Source of the DNA: Phycisphaerae bacterium | GTDB lineage: Bacteria > Planctomycetota > Phycisphaerae > Sedimentisphaerales > SM23-30 | Assembly: GCA_016342495.1 (NCBI GenBank) | Contig: JAEIOG010000052.1 | Coordinates: forward strand, 1 to 34,653 | Length of the DNA: 34,653 nucleotides | Direction of reading: 5' to 3' | Part shown: one piece after another, positions 1-6,681 of the stretch | How the letters are laid out: each line of letters starts with the position of its first letter | Position numbering within the stretch: the stretch's first letter is position 1 | Program-made: the position numbers and the translations under genes | The notes under the pieces: generated by a model | What the model saw: only the letters and a program-made list of their open reading frames with translations | What the model was told of the DNA's origin: nothing | Databases searched by the model: none

Positions 1-950
1 AGATCCTACGCAAATGCGCAAGTTGCCTATTTTAACAAATTGCACTTTTTGAAAGAAATTCCCGTGAACGGTTACCATTTTATTTTTATGGTTGGCGATT
101 GGTAGCCTTGATTCTTGTTTCATATATAGCAGGTGGGGCGGTCGAAGTGGCTTTTGCGGTGATGCGTAAGGAAACGATTAATGAAGGTTTTTTAGTTACC
201 GGGATGTTATTTCCGTTGGTTATGCCACCGACTGTGCCATTATGGATGGCGGCTATCGGGGTAGCCTTTGGTGTTTTTGTTGGCAAGGAATTGTTTGGCG
301 GAACCGGAAGGAATATATTTAACCCGGCGATACTGGGCAGGTGTTTTCTGTTTCTGGCTTATCCTGATGCGATGGCCAGCAGGTGGATAGCTCCCGGCAG
401 TGGTCCAACCGGGCGGATGCTGGAATTTGTTAGTGCTAATGATGTTCAGGCGATGACCGAAGCGACACCGCTGGCCTTGGCAAAGCAGGGCGAGCTGACC
501 AGTATCTGGGATATGTTTATCGGTGCTATTCCGGGGAGTATTGGTGAGACATCGGCTTTGGCGATTATTTTAGGCGGGATGTTTCTGCTTATAACCCGCG
601 TAGCAAGCTGGAGAACGGTAGTAAGTACAATTGGTTCAGCGGCGATTGTTGCCGGTATTTTGCATATTAATAATCCGGATAAATGTGCTCCGGTTCTGTG
701 GAGTTTGTTTGCCGGTGGTTTGATGTTCGGTGCTTTTTTTATGACAACCGACCCAGTGTCAAGCCCATCGACCAATGTAGGTAAATATATTTATGGCGGG
801 ATTATCGGCACTATGACTATCCTGGTGAGGAATTTCGGAGGATATGCCGAGGGGATGATGTTTGCGATTCTTTTCGGTAATATTGTCGCGCCGATAATTG
901 ATGAGATGGTAGTCACTGTGCAAATAAGGAGGCTGGCAAATGAAGGGTAG
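1..950 (+). CDS. nqrB: Na+-translocating NADH:quinone reductase subunit B (5'-truncated, apparent frameshift)
   Basis: This is the C-terminal part of the NqrB membrane subunit, which carries covalent FMN and lies in the Na+ and electron path of the Nqr complex. The core reads NEGFLVTG, then FGGTGRNIFNPA, then the flavin-site region TEATPLA, followed by several membrane helices ending at 950. The gene begins before the window. Frame 1 is open from base 1 and reads NqrB-like sequence up to NGYHFIF, but hits a TAG at 103-105. The conserved remainder is in frame 3, which is closed upstream by a TAA at 33-35. Restoring one T in the T5 run at 83-87 joins the two frames as HFIFYGWR. A TTG at 99 could give a 283-residue product but has no ribosome-binding site and would lack the N-terminal helices. 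The end overlaps nqrC by 11 nt. Confidence 0.9.
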
Positions 951-1551
951 TTTGTATACTTTGATATATGCTGCGGTGGTAGGTATCGTCTGTGCGGCGA
1001 CGCTGACATTTGCGGCGAATTTCTGCCGGCCATATCGCGAGAAAAATGAGGCCGCTGAAAAGCAGATTAATATTTTGCTTGCATTAAATGTGCCTTTTGA
1101 TGTTGATGCCACCGCTGATGAATTACTTCAGATTTTTGACGCTAATATAAAGCAGGTCGAGCAAAATGGCATGGCGATTTATAACTATGAAGTCAATGGC
1201 AAGCTTGATTCTCTGGCGGTTGAATTTATTGGGCCGGGCCGTAATGCTACAGTTAAAGGATTTTTGGCTTTGGAGCCTGACCGCAAAACCATAAAAGGGA
1301 TAACTTTTTATCAGCAGGAAGAAACACCCGGGCTGGGCGGGGAAATCATAACAGCTGAATTTCGTGATCGATTTAAGGGTAAGTCAATTTATGATGAAAA
1401 AGGCGAGCCGGGTTTTGTCGTCAAGAAAAACGCTGATAAATTAAAAAATGGAGTTAATGCCATTTCGAGTGCGACCCAGACATGCGATAAGCTTGGGATA
1501 ATGTTAACTGAAACGTTAAAGTCATTAAGTCAGGAGCAGGTAGATGAGTAA
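940..1551 (+). CDS. nqrC: Na+-translocating NADH:quinone reductase subunit C
   Basis: NqrC carries the second covalently bound FMN of the Na+-pumping NADH:quinone oxidoreductase. One N-terminal membrane helix (about residues 5-28) anchors a periplasmic FMN-binding domain. That domain contains ETPGLGGEI (128-136) and the flavin-attachment motif SSATQT (176-181), with Thr179 as the predicted phosphoester-linked residue. At 203 residues it is shorter than typical NqrC (about 250-270). The start is well supported by AAGGAGG at 926-932, 7 nt before the ATG. It overlaps the end of nqrB by 11 nt and nqrD by 8 nt, indicating translational coupling. The residue three before the first Ser of the motif is Asn173, where Asp is usual. 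Confidence 0.93.
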   Translation: MKGSLYTLIYAAVVGIVCAATLTFAANFCRPYREKNEAAEKQINILLALNVPFDVDATADELLQIFDANIKQVEQNGMAIYNYEVNGKLDSLAVEFIGPGRNATVKGFLALEPDRKTIKGITFYQQEETPGLGGEIITAEFRDRFKGKSIYDEKGEPGFVVKKNADKLKNGVNAISSATQTCDKLGIMLTETLKSLSQEQVDE

Positions 1552-2203
1552 AGACGCAAAAAGCTGTGGAAGCTGTGGCACTTGTGGCTGTGGCGGCAAA
1601 GGGCTGACGACATTAAAAGAAGGTGCCTGGTCCCAAAACCCCCTGGCGATACAAGTGTTGGGAATATGCTCGGCTCTGGCAGTTACCAGTAAATTAGAAA
1701 ATTCACTGGTTATGGGAGCAGCATTAATATTTGTTTGCGTGGGGTCTAATTTCTTTGTTTCGATATTAAGAAATAATATTCCACATCGAATAAGAATGAT
1801 TGTCGAGGTAGCTATTATCGCGACATTTGTTATTTTGTTTGATCAGATATTGAAAGCATTTTACTGGGACATGTCCAAGCAATTAGGCCCTTATGTGGCT
1901 TTGATTATTACCAATTGTATTGTGATGGGCCGGGCCGAGGCTTTTGCCTTGCAGAATCCACCGATGTTGTCGATTATCGATGGCTTTGCTAATGGTTTAG
2001 GCTATGCGGGGATTTTGGCTGCTATAGCGATATTTAGAGAATTGACAGGTTTTGGTACAATAATGGGCTATGAGATTTTGGCAAAGGATTGGTATACTCC
2101 CAATCAGATTATGTCATCGGCTCCGGGTGCGTTTTTCACATTGGGGATTGTTATAGCGATCTTTAACGCGATAAAAGGCCCTGATGCAATGGAGGGTAAA
2201 TAA
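1544..2203 (+). CDS. nqrD: Na+-translocating NADH:quinone reductase subunit D, with Cys-rich N-terminal extension
   Basis: NqrD is an integral membrane subunit that, with NqrE, forms a pseudo-symmetric pair holding an intramembrane Fe-S centre. Cys42 (LGICSAL) and Cys125 (ITNCIVMG) match the known cluster ligands Cys29 and Cys112 of Vibrio cholerae NqrD, both shifted by exactly 13. That shift reflects an N-terminal extension holding Cys8, Cys11, Cys14 and Cys16 in a Gly/Ser/Thr context. About six membrane helices follow; the length is 219 residues. The start lies inside the nqrC end, 8 nt before that stop, and is preceded by a purine-rich AGGAGCAGG stretch. nqrE begins on the base after its stop. 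Confidence 0.94.
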   Translation: MSKDAKSCGSCGTCGCGGKGLTTLKEGAWSQNPLAIQVLGICSALAVTSKLENSLVMGAALIFVCVGSNFFVSILRNNIPHRIRMIVEVAIIATFVILFDQILKAFYWDMSKQLGPYVALIITNCIVMGRAEAFALQNPPMLSIIDGFANGLGYAGILAAIAIFRELTGFGTIMGYEILAKDWYTPNQIMSSAPGAFFTLGIVIAIFNAIKGPDAMEGK

Positions 2204-2776
2204 ATGCCTGATACATCCGCAATTGTGATTTTGTTTGCCGCTATTTTGACCAATAATATTCTATTGGCTAATTTCCTGGGTATGTGTTCGTTTATCGCCT
2301 GTTCGAATCAGATTAATACCGCTGTTGGTTTAGGGACGGCGGTTACATTTGTGCTGACGATGACAGCTATGATAAATTATGGTGTTTATTATCTGGTGCT
2401 GGAACCTTTGCACTTAGAACATTTGCAATTTATTGTTTTTATCGCGGTGATTGCCGCTTTTGTGCAGTTTGTAGAAATGTTTGTGGAGCGGTTCAGTCCT
2501 AAGCTTTATTTTGCCCTGGGGATTTTTCTGCCTTTGATTACCGTTAATTGTGCTATTTTGGGTGCCTCGCTTTTTATGATTATTCGTAAATATAATTTCG
2601 CTCAATCAGTTGGCTATGGATTTGGTGCTGGTCTTGGCTGGATGCTGGCGATTATATTGATGGCAGGCTTACAACAGAAAATGCGATATAGCAATGTCCC
2701 GCAACCCTTTAAGGGAGTTGCTATCGCGATGATTGTAACTTGCGTGCTGGCGATGGCATTTATGGGTTTTGCTTAG
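2204..2776 (+). CDS. nqrE: Na+-translocating NADH:quinone reductase subunit E
   Basis: NqrE is the membrane partner of NqrD in the Na+-pumping NADH:quinone oxidoreductase. Its 190 residues and about six hydrophobic helices match the family. Cys28 (FLGMCSF) and Cys116 (ITVNCAILG) align with the cysteines that, with those of NqrD, coordinate the intramembrane Fe-S centre. The ATG follows the nqrD stop directly, with GGAGGG at 2191-2196 as ribosome-binding site. A 61-nt spacer separates it from nqrF. Confidence 0.95.
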   Translation: MPDTSAIVILFAAILTNNILLANFLGMCSFIACSNQINTAVGLGTAVTFVLTMTAMINYGVYYLVLEPLHLEHLQFIVFIAVIAAFVQFVEMFVERFSPKLYFALGIFLPLITVNCAILGASLFMIIRKYNFAQSVGYGFGAGLGWMLAIILMAGLQQKMRYSNVPQPFKGVAIAMIVTCVLAMAFMGFA

Positions 2777-2837
2777 GCAGGTTTAACTATGGTCATTATA
2801 ACTGGTTTTTATTTGTGAGTTAGCGTAGGAGAAATAA

Positions 2838-3941
2838 ATGGATTACGATTATGTGTGGGCAATTTTAGCTTTTACCGGCTTGGTGGTTCTTTTGGCTGCC
2901 TGGCTGTTAATATCCGAAAAGCTACTGGTTAATTATGGTCAATGCAAAGTTGACATTAATGGCGGTGAGGAGCCCTTGGTGGTTCAGGGTGGTCAATCGT
3001 TGTTGTCCTGCTTATATTCCAATAAGATTTTTATTCCTTCGGCTTGCGGAGGCAAAGGCACTTGTGGTTTTTGCAAGGTAACCGTTGAAGCTGGCGGCGG
3101 GCCGGTGCTACCTACAGAAATGTCATATTTATCGAGAAAAGAAGTCCGCAGTAATGTTCGCTTAGCCTGTCAGGTGAAAATTCGCGAGGATGTCAGCATT
3201 CGCATTCCGGCAGATTTGCTCGATGTTAAGATGTTTGAAGCTACTGTCATAAGCAATGTTGCTTTGACCAGCGATATTAATGAAATTACGATGAAGCTGA
3301 ACGAACCAACGGAAATTTCTCAGCGTGAAGGTCAATATGTTCAGGTGCAGGCTTCTTCGCCGGATGGCGAAGTTTTCCGGGCTTATTCCATTAGTTCTGC
3401 GGTTTATGAAAAAAATATTGTTGAGCTGATTGTCAGGCAGATCCCCAATGGTATTGCATCGACTTATTTATGTGAAATCGAAGCCGGGGCCAAGGTGAAT
3501 TTTACCGGGCCTTATGGCGAGTTCATGTTAAATCAGGATCCTGAAGTTGAAATTGTTTGTGTCGCTGGTGGTAGCGGTATGGCTCCATGTAAAAACATTA
3601 TTTATTCAGTTTATGATAAATGGCCAGACCGAACGATATGGTTTTTCTTTGGCTGTCGGACAACTAAAGATGTATTTTATATGGATGAATTTAATAAGTT
3701 GGCTGAAAAATTCCCGAATCTGCATATTGTCTATGCTCTTTCTGATGAACTTACCGCCGAAGAAAAATCGAGCTGGACTGGCGAGACAGGATATGTGCAT
3801 TTAGCTGTCGATAAATTTATAAAAGGGGATGTCCAGAGACAGGCGTTTTTATGTGGTCCGCCTTTGATGATTGATGCAGTTACAAAAGTGCTGATTGAGA
3901 AAGGCGTCAAACCCGAAGATGTTTTCTATGATGAGTTTTAA
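2838..3941 (+). CDS. nqrF: Na+-translocating NADH:quinone reductase subunit F (NADH dehydrogenase, 2Fe-2S and FAD)
   Basis: NqrF is the electron entry subunit: it oxidises NADH through FAD and passes electrons to a plant-type 2Fe-2S cluster. A single N-terminal helix (about residues 6-26) anchors it. The ferredoxin domain has cluster ligands Cys70, Cys76, Cys79 (CGGKGTCGFC) and Cys111. The reductase domain shows the FAD motif RAYSISS and an NAD-binding segment VAGGSGMAPCKN, and ends in the typical VFYDEF. At 367 residues it is slightly shorter than the usual 405-410. AGGAGA at 2827-2832 supports the ATG. It is the last gene of the operon; repeat element A and a strong terminator follow. Confidence 0.95.
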   Translation: MDYDYVWAILAFTGLVVLLAAWLLISEKLLVNYGQCKVDINGGEEPLVVQGGQSLLSCLYSNKIFIPSACGGKGTCGFCKVTVEAGGGPVLPTEMSYLSRKEVRSNVRLACQVKIREDVSIRIPADLLDVKMFEATVISNVALTSDINEITMKLNEPTEISQREGQYVQVQASSPDGEVFRAYSISSAVYEKNIVELIVRQIPNGIASTYLCEIEAGAKVNFTGPYGEFMLNQDPEVEIVCVAGGSGMAPCKNIIYSVYDKWPDRTIWFFFGCRTTKDVFYMDEFNKLAEKFPNLHIVYALSDELTAEEKSSWTGETGYVHLAVDKFIKGDVQRQAFLCGPPLMIDAVTKVLIEKGVKPEDVFYDEF

Positions 3942-3942
3942 T

Positions 3943-4038
3943 TGATATACCCAAAGGGTCGGATTTTATCTGGTAGAGCCAATGCCGAAGCCTTGCTGGA
4001 TATAAACTTATAGGCAGGCAAAACGGTCAAACTCAATT
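3943..4038. repeat. intergenic structured repeat, copy A
   Basis: This is a sequence element between nqrF and the terminator that recurs at 6245-6340 with roughly 70% identity by eye. It starts with a small hairpin, ACCC-AAA-GGGT (3949-3959). Next come an outer-stem left arm TTTATCTG (3965-3972), an inner stem GCCT (3990-3993) with AGGC (4012-4015), and a conserved tail AAACTCAA (from 4029). The outer-stem right arm, CGGTCAAA (4024-4031), pairs less well here than in copy B. The functional strand cannot be told from the sequence. Confidence 0.6.
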
Positions 4039-4053
4039 GTTATAAGTATAAAT

Positions 4054-4087
4054 AAAAAACCCTGCGAACATCATCGCAGGGTTTTTT
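4054..4087. terminator. bidirectional Rho-independent terminator (nqrF / hisG)
   Basis: A perfect 14-bp stem, AAAAAACCCTGCGA (4054-4067) with TCGCAGGGTTTTTT (4074-4087), closes a 6-nt loop. T-runs are available on both strands. It lies between the convergent 3' ends of nqrF (+) and hisG (-) and can serve both. Confidence 0.92.
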
Positions 4088-4100
4088 TATTGGTTGGATT

Positions 4101-4973
4101 TTAAGCGATGACCTGATTTAGGGCATAGGTAAAAATGCCTGAAGCTCCAATTTTCTTGAGCTGTGGTATAAGGGTGCGTGAATCACTTTCTTCGATGATG
4201 ACTTCCAGAGCAACGAAGTTATTGTCGGCCAGATGACTGACAGTTGGTGATTTGGCAGCAGGCAGTATGCCAACGGCATCGTTTAATTTATCAGCTGGCA
4301 AATTGAATTTGAGACCCAGTTTTTCACGGCCTTCAATAGCACTTTGAAGCATCAAAGCAAGGGCTTCTATTTTGTCGCGCTTAGCTGGGTCCGCCCATGC
4401 TGCCTTGTTGGCAATCAGGCGGGTTGTACTGATCATTAATTCATCGATGATTTTTAGATTGTTGGCGCGTAGAGAAGAGCCGGTTTCGGTGATTTCTACG
4501 ATACCATCGAGGAGACGGGCTTTAACTTCGGTAGCACCCCAGGAAAATTCTACTTTGACCTTAATGCCTTTTTCTTTGAAATACTGTTCGGTAACATTTA
4601 CCAGTTCAGTTGCAATGATGCCGCCTTCGAGTTGTTCGGGTTTGTCAATACCGGATTCGGCAGGGACAGCAAGAACCCATTTGGCAGGTTTAGCGGTAGC
4701 TTTAGAATATGTAAGTTGGCAAACTTCGACAACATCGCTTTTATTTTCGCAAATCCAGTCATGGCCTGTGAGGCCAAGATCAATGATGCCATCTTCAACA
4801 TAACGGCTCATTTCCTGGGCGCGGAAGAGAACCGCTTCGAATGAAGGGTCGTCAATGGTAGGGAAATAGCTGCGAGAGGAGACCTGCACGGTATATCCAG
4901 CTCGTTTGAACAGGTCGACGGTTGCATTTTGCAGGCTGCCTTTAGGCAAGCCGATTTTGAGTTTTGTATCCAA
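4101..4973 (-). CDS. hisG: ATP phosphoribosyltransferase, long form
   Basis: HisG catalyses the first step of histidine synthesis, condensing ATP and PRPP to phosphoribosyl-ATP. The length of 290 residues and the C-terminal ACT-like regulatory region (about 215-290, ending in ASGIFTYALNQ) identify the long, HisZ-independent form that is feedback-inhibited by histidine. Visible motifs are GLPKGSL near the N-terminus, DLGLTGHDW, and the PRPP-binding segment EITETGSSLRANNL. The start is TTG (4971-4973), with AGGAGT 6 nt upstream; no in-frame ATG lies nearby. No other his genes flank it, so it stands alone, convergent with the nqr operon. Confidence 0.95.
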   Translation of the reverse strand: MDTKLKIGLPKGSLQNATVDLFKRAGYTVQVSSRSYFPTIDDPSFEAVLFRAQEMSRYVEDGIIDLGLTGHDWICENKSDVVEVCQLTYSKATAKPAKWVLAVPAESGIDKPEQLEGGIIATELVNVTEQYFKEKGIKVKVEFSWGATEVKARLLDGIVEITETGSSLRANNLKIIDELMISTTRLIANKAAWADPAKRDKIEALALMLQSAIEGREKLGLKFNLPADKLNDAVGILPAAKSPTVSHLADNNFVALEVIIEESDSRTLIPQLKKIGASGIFTYALNQVIA

Positions 4974-5030
4974 GATAATACTCCTATTTTAGGTTTTGTC
5001 AGGTATTGTTAGTTAAACTGACCATTTCTT

Positions 5031-5088
5031 ACAAAAAAAAACACAGCCTAAACGCTTCTCAGCGTGGCAAAAATTGCCATGCTTTTTA
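5031..5088 (-). terminator. probable terminator at the end of the nusA-infB-rbfA operon
   Basis: Past the last gene on - there is a stem AGCGTGGCAA/TTGCCATGCT (5061-5083, one G-U pair). An overlapping hairpin ACGCT-TCTC-AGCGT (5051-5064) is followed on the - strand by a nine-T run (the A-run at 5033-5041). The first stem is followed by T5 on +, so it could also work in that direction. The exact fold is uncertain. Confidence 0.55.
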
Positions 5089-5126
5089 GCGTTCGAGACT
5101 GCGTTACAGTTTCGGGCAATAATTAC

Positions 5127-5810
5127 TTATTTCTTTTTAGCCACCTTTTTCGTAGTTTTTTTCGTAGCTTTTTTGGTGGTCTTCTTAGCTGTTGGGGTTT
5201 CTGCTTTGTAATGATCGGTAAAGTGTCGCAGCATAGCGTACATATAATGAACTTCGCTGGCAGAAATTTGTCTTTCGAGGAAACCCTGAACATCAGCCAT
5301 ATCTGATTTTGGATTTACAACGTTTTGGTCCCGAAGCATCTGAAACATCGCCGGATGCATCGGGAATGCATGAGCGCCGATAGAATGAAGCATGACGCTT
5401 GAGACAATATAAGGATTAGAATGTTCAAGGCTTTCGAGAAAAGCTTTTGCTTCCCGTTTGCCACATTCTTTTAAGGTTTCCAGTCCCAGGCTGTCTTCTT
5501 TATCGAAAATGGATTGAAGGATACCGGTTAGCTGTTCGATTACTTCACGAACTTGCGGAAAGGTTTTGCCCATAACCATGATTAATTCGTCATGGCGAGC
5601 TACGCGCAACTCATTAAAATCAACGAATTCTGATCTGATTTTTTTCATTGCGGATTTAGCTTTACTTTCAGTGGTTAGATAAGAAAGGCAAGCATCAATA
5701 AGGGCCTCAAGCGGTTCGATTAGCGGGAACTCGTCTGGAGCGTCAAAATCTTTTTTAATTTTGGTGCACAGCTTTTTGAAGCGTGCGGCATATTCTGCGC
5801 TATCTTTCAT
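5127..5810 (-). CDS. HhH-GPD-like (endonuclease III-fold) protein with Lys-rich C-terminal tail, probably non-catalytic
   Basis: The 227-residue protein resembles the helix-hairpin-helix DNA glycosylase fold. An N-terminal region reads PLEALIDACLSYL, and a central region around TLKECGKREAKAFLESL and NPYIVSSVMLHSIGAHAFPM corresponds to the HhH and post-HhH part of endonuclease III. The catalytic Asp segment (VDTH in EndoIII) reads MHPA, and the usual Lys and the Fe-S cysteines are absent. The last 25 residues are repeated Lys-Lys-Thr-Thr/Ala, like histone H1 tails, suggesting nucleic acid binding. The frame opens further upstream to 6020, but that part only overlaps rbfA. I chose the ATG at 5810 because AAGGA lies 8 nt before it. 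It overlaps the end of rbfA by 11 nt. The fold assignment is by eye. Confidence 0.75.
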   Translation of the reverse strand: MKDSAEYAARFKKLCTKIKKDFDAPDEFPLIEPLEALIDACLSYLTTESKAKSAMKKIRSEFVDFNELRVARHDELIMVMGKTFPQVREVIEQLTGILQSIFDKEDSLGLETLKECGKREAKAFLESLEHSNPYIVSSVMLHSIGAHAFPMHPAMFQMLRDQNVVNPKSDMADVQGFLERQISASEVHYMYAMLRHFTDHYKAETPTAKKTTKKATKKTTKKVAKKK

Positions 5811-6213
5811 TGCCATCATCCTTTGGCAGGGGATTGTCTGATTCCTGCGGGGTGTTTTTATCTGTAAATTCTTCGGAAACCTGTTTAAGCAAATCGGAAA
5901 CTTCCATACTCTTTTTAAGTGAGTCATCAACCAGGAAAATGAGTTCCGGACAGGTTCTTGTGTGAAGGGAGCCGGCAAGTCGGGTACGGATATAACCTTT
6001 GGCGCTTTTGACGGCTTCAAAACTAAGCTTTTCCTGAGCTTGGTTTGTACCCATAAAGCTCAGGTATATCTTAGCGACACTTACATCTTCGGTGAGCTTG
6101 ATGTGAGTGATACTTACTAAGCCGGTAAGTCTGGGGTCAGAAATTTCCTGCTGGATGACTTCGTTGATAATATCACGAATATTCCTGGTTAGTTTTTCAA
6201 TTCTACGTGTCAT
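5800..6213 (-). CDS. rbfA: 30S ribosome-binding factor A
   Basis: RbfA binds the 30S subunit and helps mature the 5' end of 16S rRNA. The 137-residue protein shows the family pattern: RIEKLTRNIRDIINEVIQQE at the N-terminus, then DPRLTGLVSITHIKLTEDVSVAKIY split over the first two strands, and KGYIRTRLAGSLHTRTCPEL with the C-terminal KH-like half. An acidic, disordered tail follows residue 110. It sits downstream of infB and DUF503, a common gene order, and overlaps the next gene by 11 nt. The 141-nt gap before it holds repeat element B. The ribosome-binding site is weak (GGGA about 9 nt upstream of ATG). Confidence 0.93.
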   Translation of the reverse strand: MTRRIEKLTRNIRDIINEVIQQEISDPRLTGLVSITHIKLTEDVSVAKIYLSFMGTNQAQEKLSFEAVKSAKGYIRTRLAGSLHTRTCPELIFLVDDSLKKSMEVSDLLKQVSEEFTDKNTPQESDNPLPKDDGNER

Positions 6214-6244
6214 AAATATTTCCCAGCAAGGCTAACCTGCTGCG

Positions 6245-6340
6245 TTGTATACCCAAAGGGTATGAATTTATCTGGCAGAGCCAATATTAAAGCCTTACAG
6301 TATGTGAACTAACAGGCAGCCAAAACAGATAAACTCAAAT
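6245..6340. repeat. intergenic structured repeat, copy B
   Basis: The best-formed copy of the element family lies between DUF503 and rbfA inside the operon. It has hairpin ATACCC-AAA-GGGTAT (6249-6263) and a perfect outer stem TTTATCTG (6267-6274) with CAGATAAA (6326-6333). Inside that is GCCT (6292-6295) with AGGC (6314-6317). The element ends with the conserved AAACTCAA. Compare copies at 3943 and 15998. Because it lies within a transcribed spacer, it would be present in the operon mRNA. Confidence 0.62.
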
Positions 6341-6354
6341 TTTAGAATTAACTG

Positions 6355-6636
6355 TTAAACAGTTTCTATATAATAATCTATTAAAGTCAAATTCGTTTGT
6401 TTTCTGACGAACTGGACAATGGTATCCAGTGCCTGATGAACAAAACGACTGTCGTTGGCTACCATGGCGATACCGATCAGCGATGAACGAATTTTGTCAT
6501 TATCGCCAACTTCGGCAATCGATACATTGTACTTATTGCCAATACGGTCTTTGAGACTTTTGATGACAGACCGTTTGTCTTTTAATGTCATTGCGTCAAA
6601 AACCGAAATCTGTACGGTCAATAAACCTGTAATCAT
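6355..6636 (-). CDS. DUF503 family protein
   Basis: This small protein (93 residues) belongs to DUF503, of unknown biochemical role, often found between infB and rbfA. It shows the diagnostic LKDKRSVIKSLKDRIGNKYN and SIAEVGDND, followed by a region of alternating helices and strands. A TTG at 6666 would add ten residues, but family members begin at MIxGLLTV, so I chose the ATG at 6634-6636; neither start has a strong ribosome-binding site. It follows infB by about 45 nt. The genomic association suggests a job linked to ribosome maturation, which is inference. Confidence 0.88.
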   Translation of the reverse strand: MITGLLTVQISVFDAMTLKDKRSVIKSLKDRIGNKYNVSIAEVGDNDKIRSSLIGIAMVANDSRFVHQALDTIVQFVRKQTNLTLIDYYIETV

Positions 6637-6681
6637 GTTTTTAACCCGTCGTTTACGGGCAATCAAAATTATATGCCGGGC

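Noticed and set aside
83-99. Programmed -1 ribosomal frameshift in nqrB
   Set aside because: There is no canonical slippery heptamer with a downstream pseudoknot, and NqrB is not known to use frameshifting. A homopolymer indel is simpler.
759-1112. 117-codon frame on - across nqrB/nqrC
   Set aside because: It is antisense to conserved nqr sequence and has no promoter or ribosome-binding site.
5811-6020. N-terminal 70 codons of the long frame of the HhH-like gene
   Set aside because: They overlap rbfA entirely in another frame; the ribosome-binding site and ATG at 5810 explain the real start.
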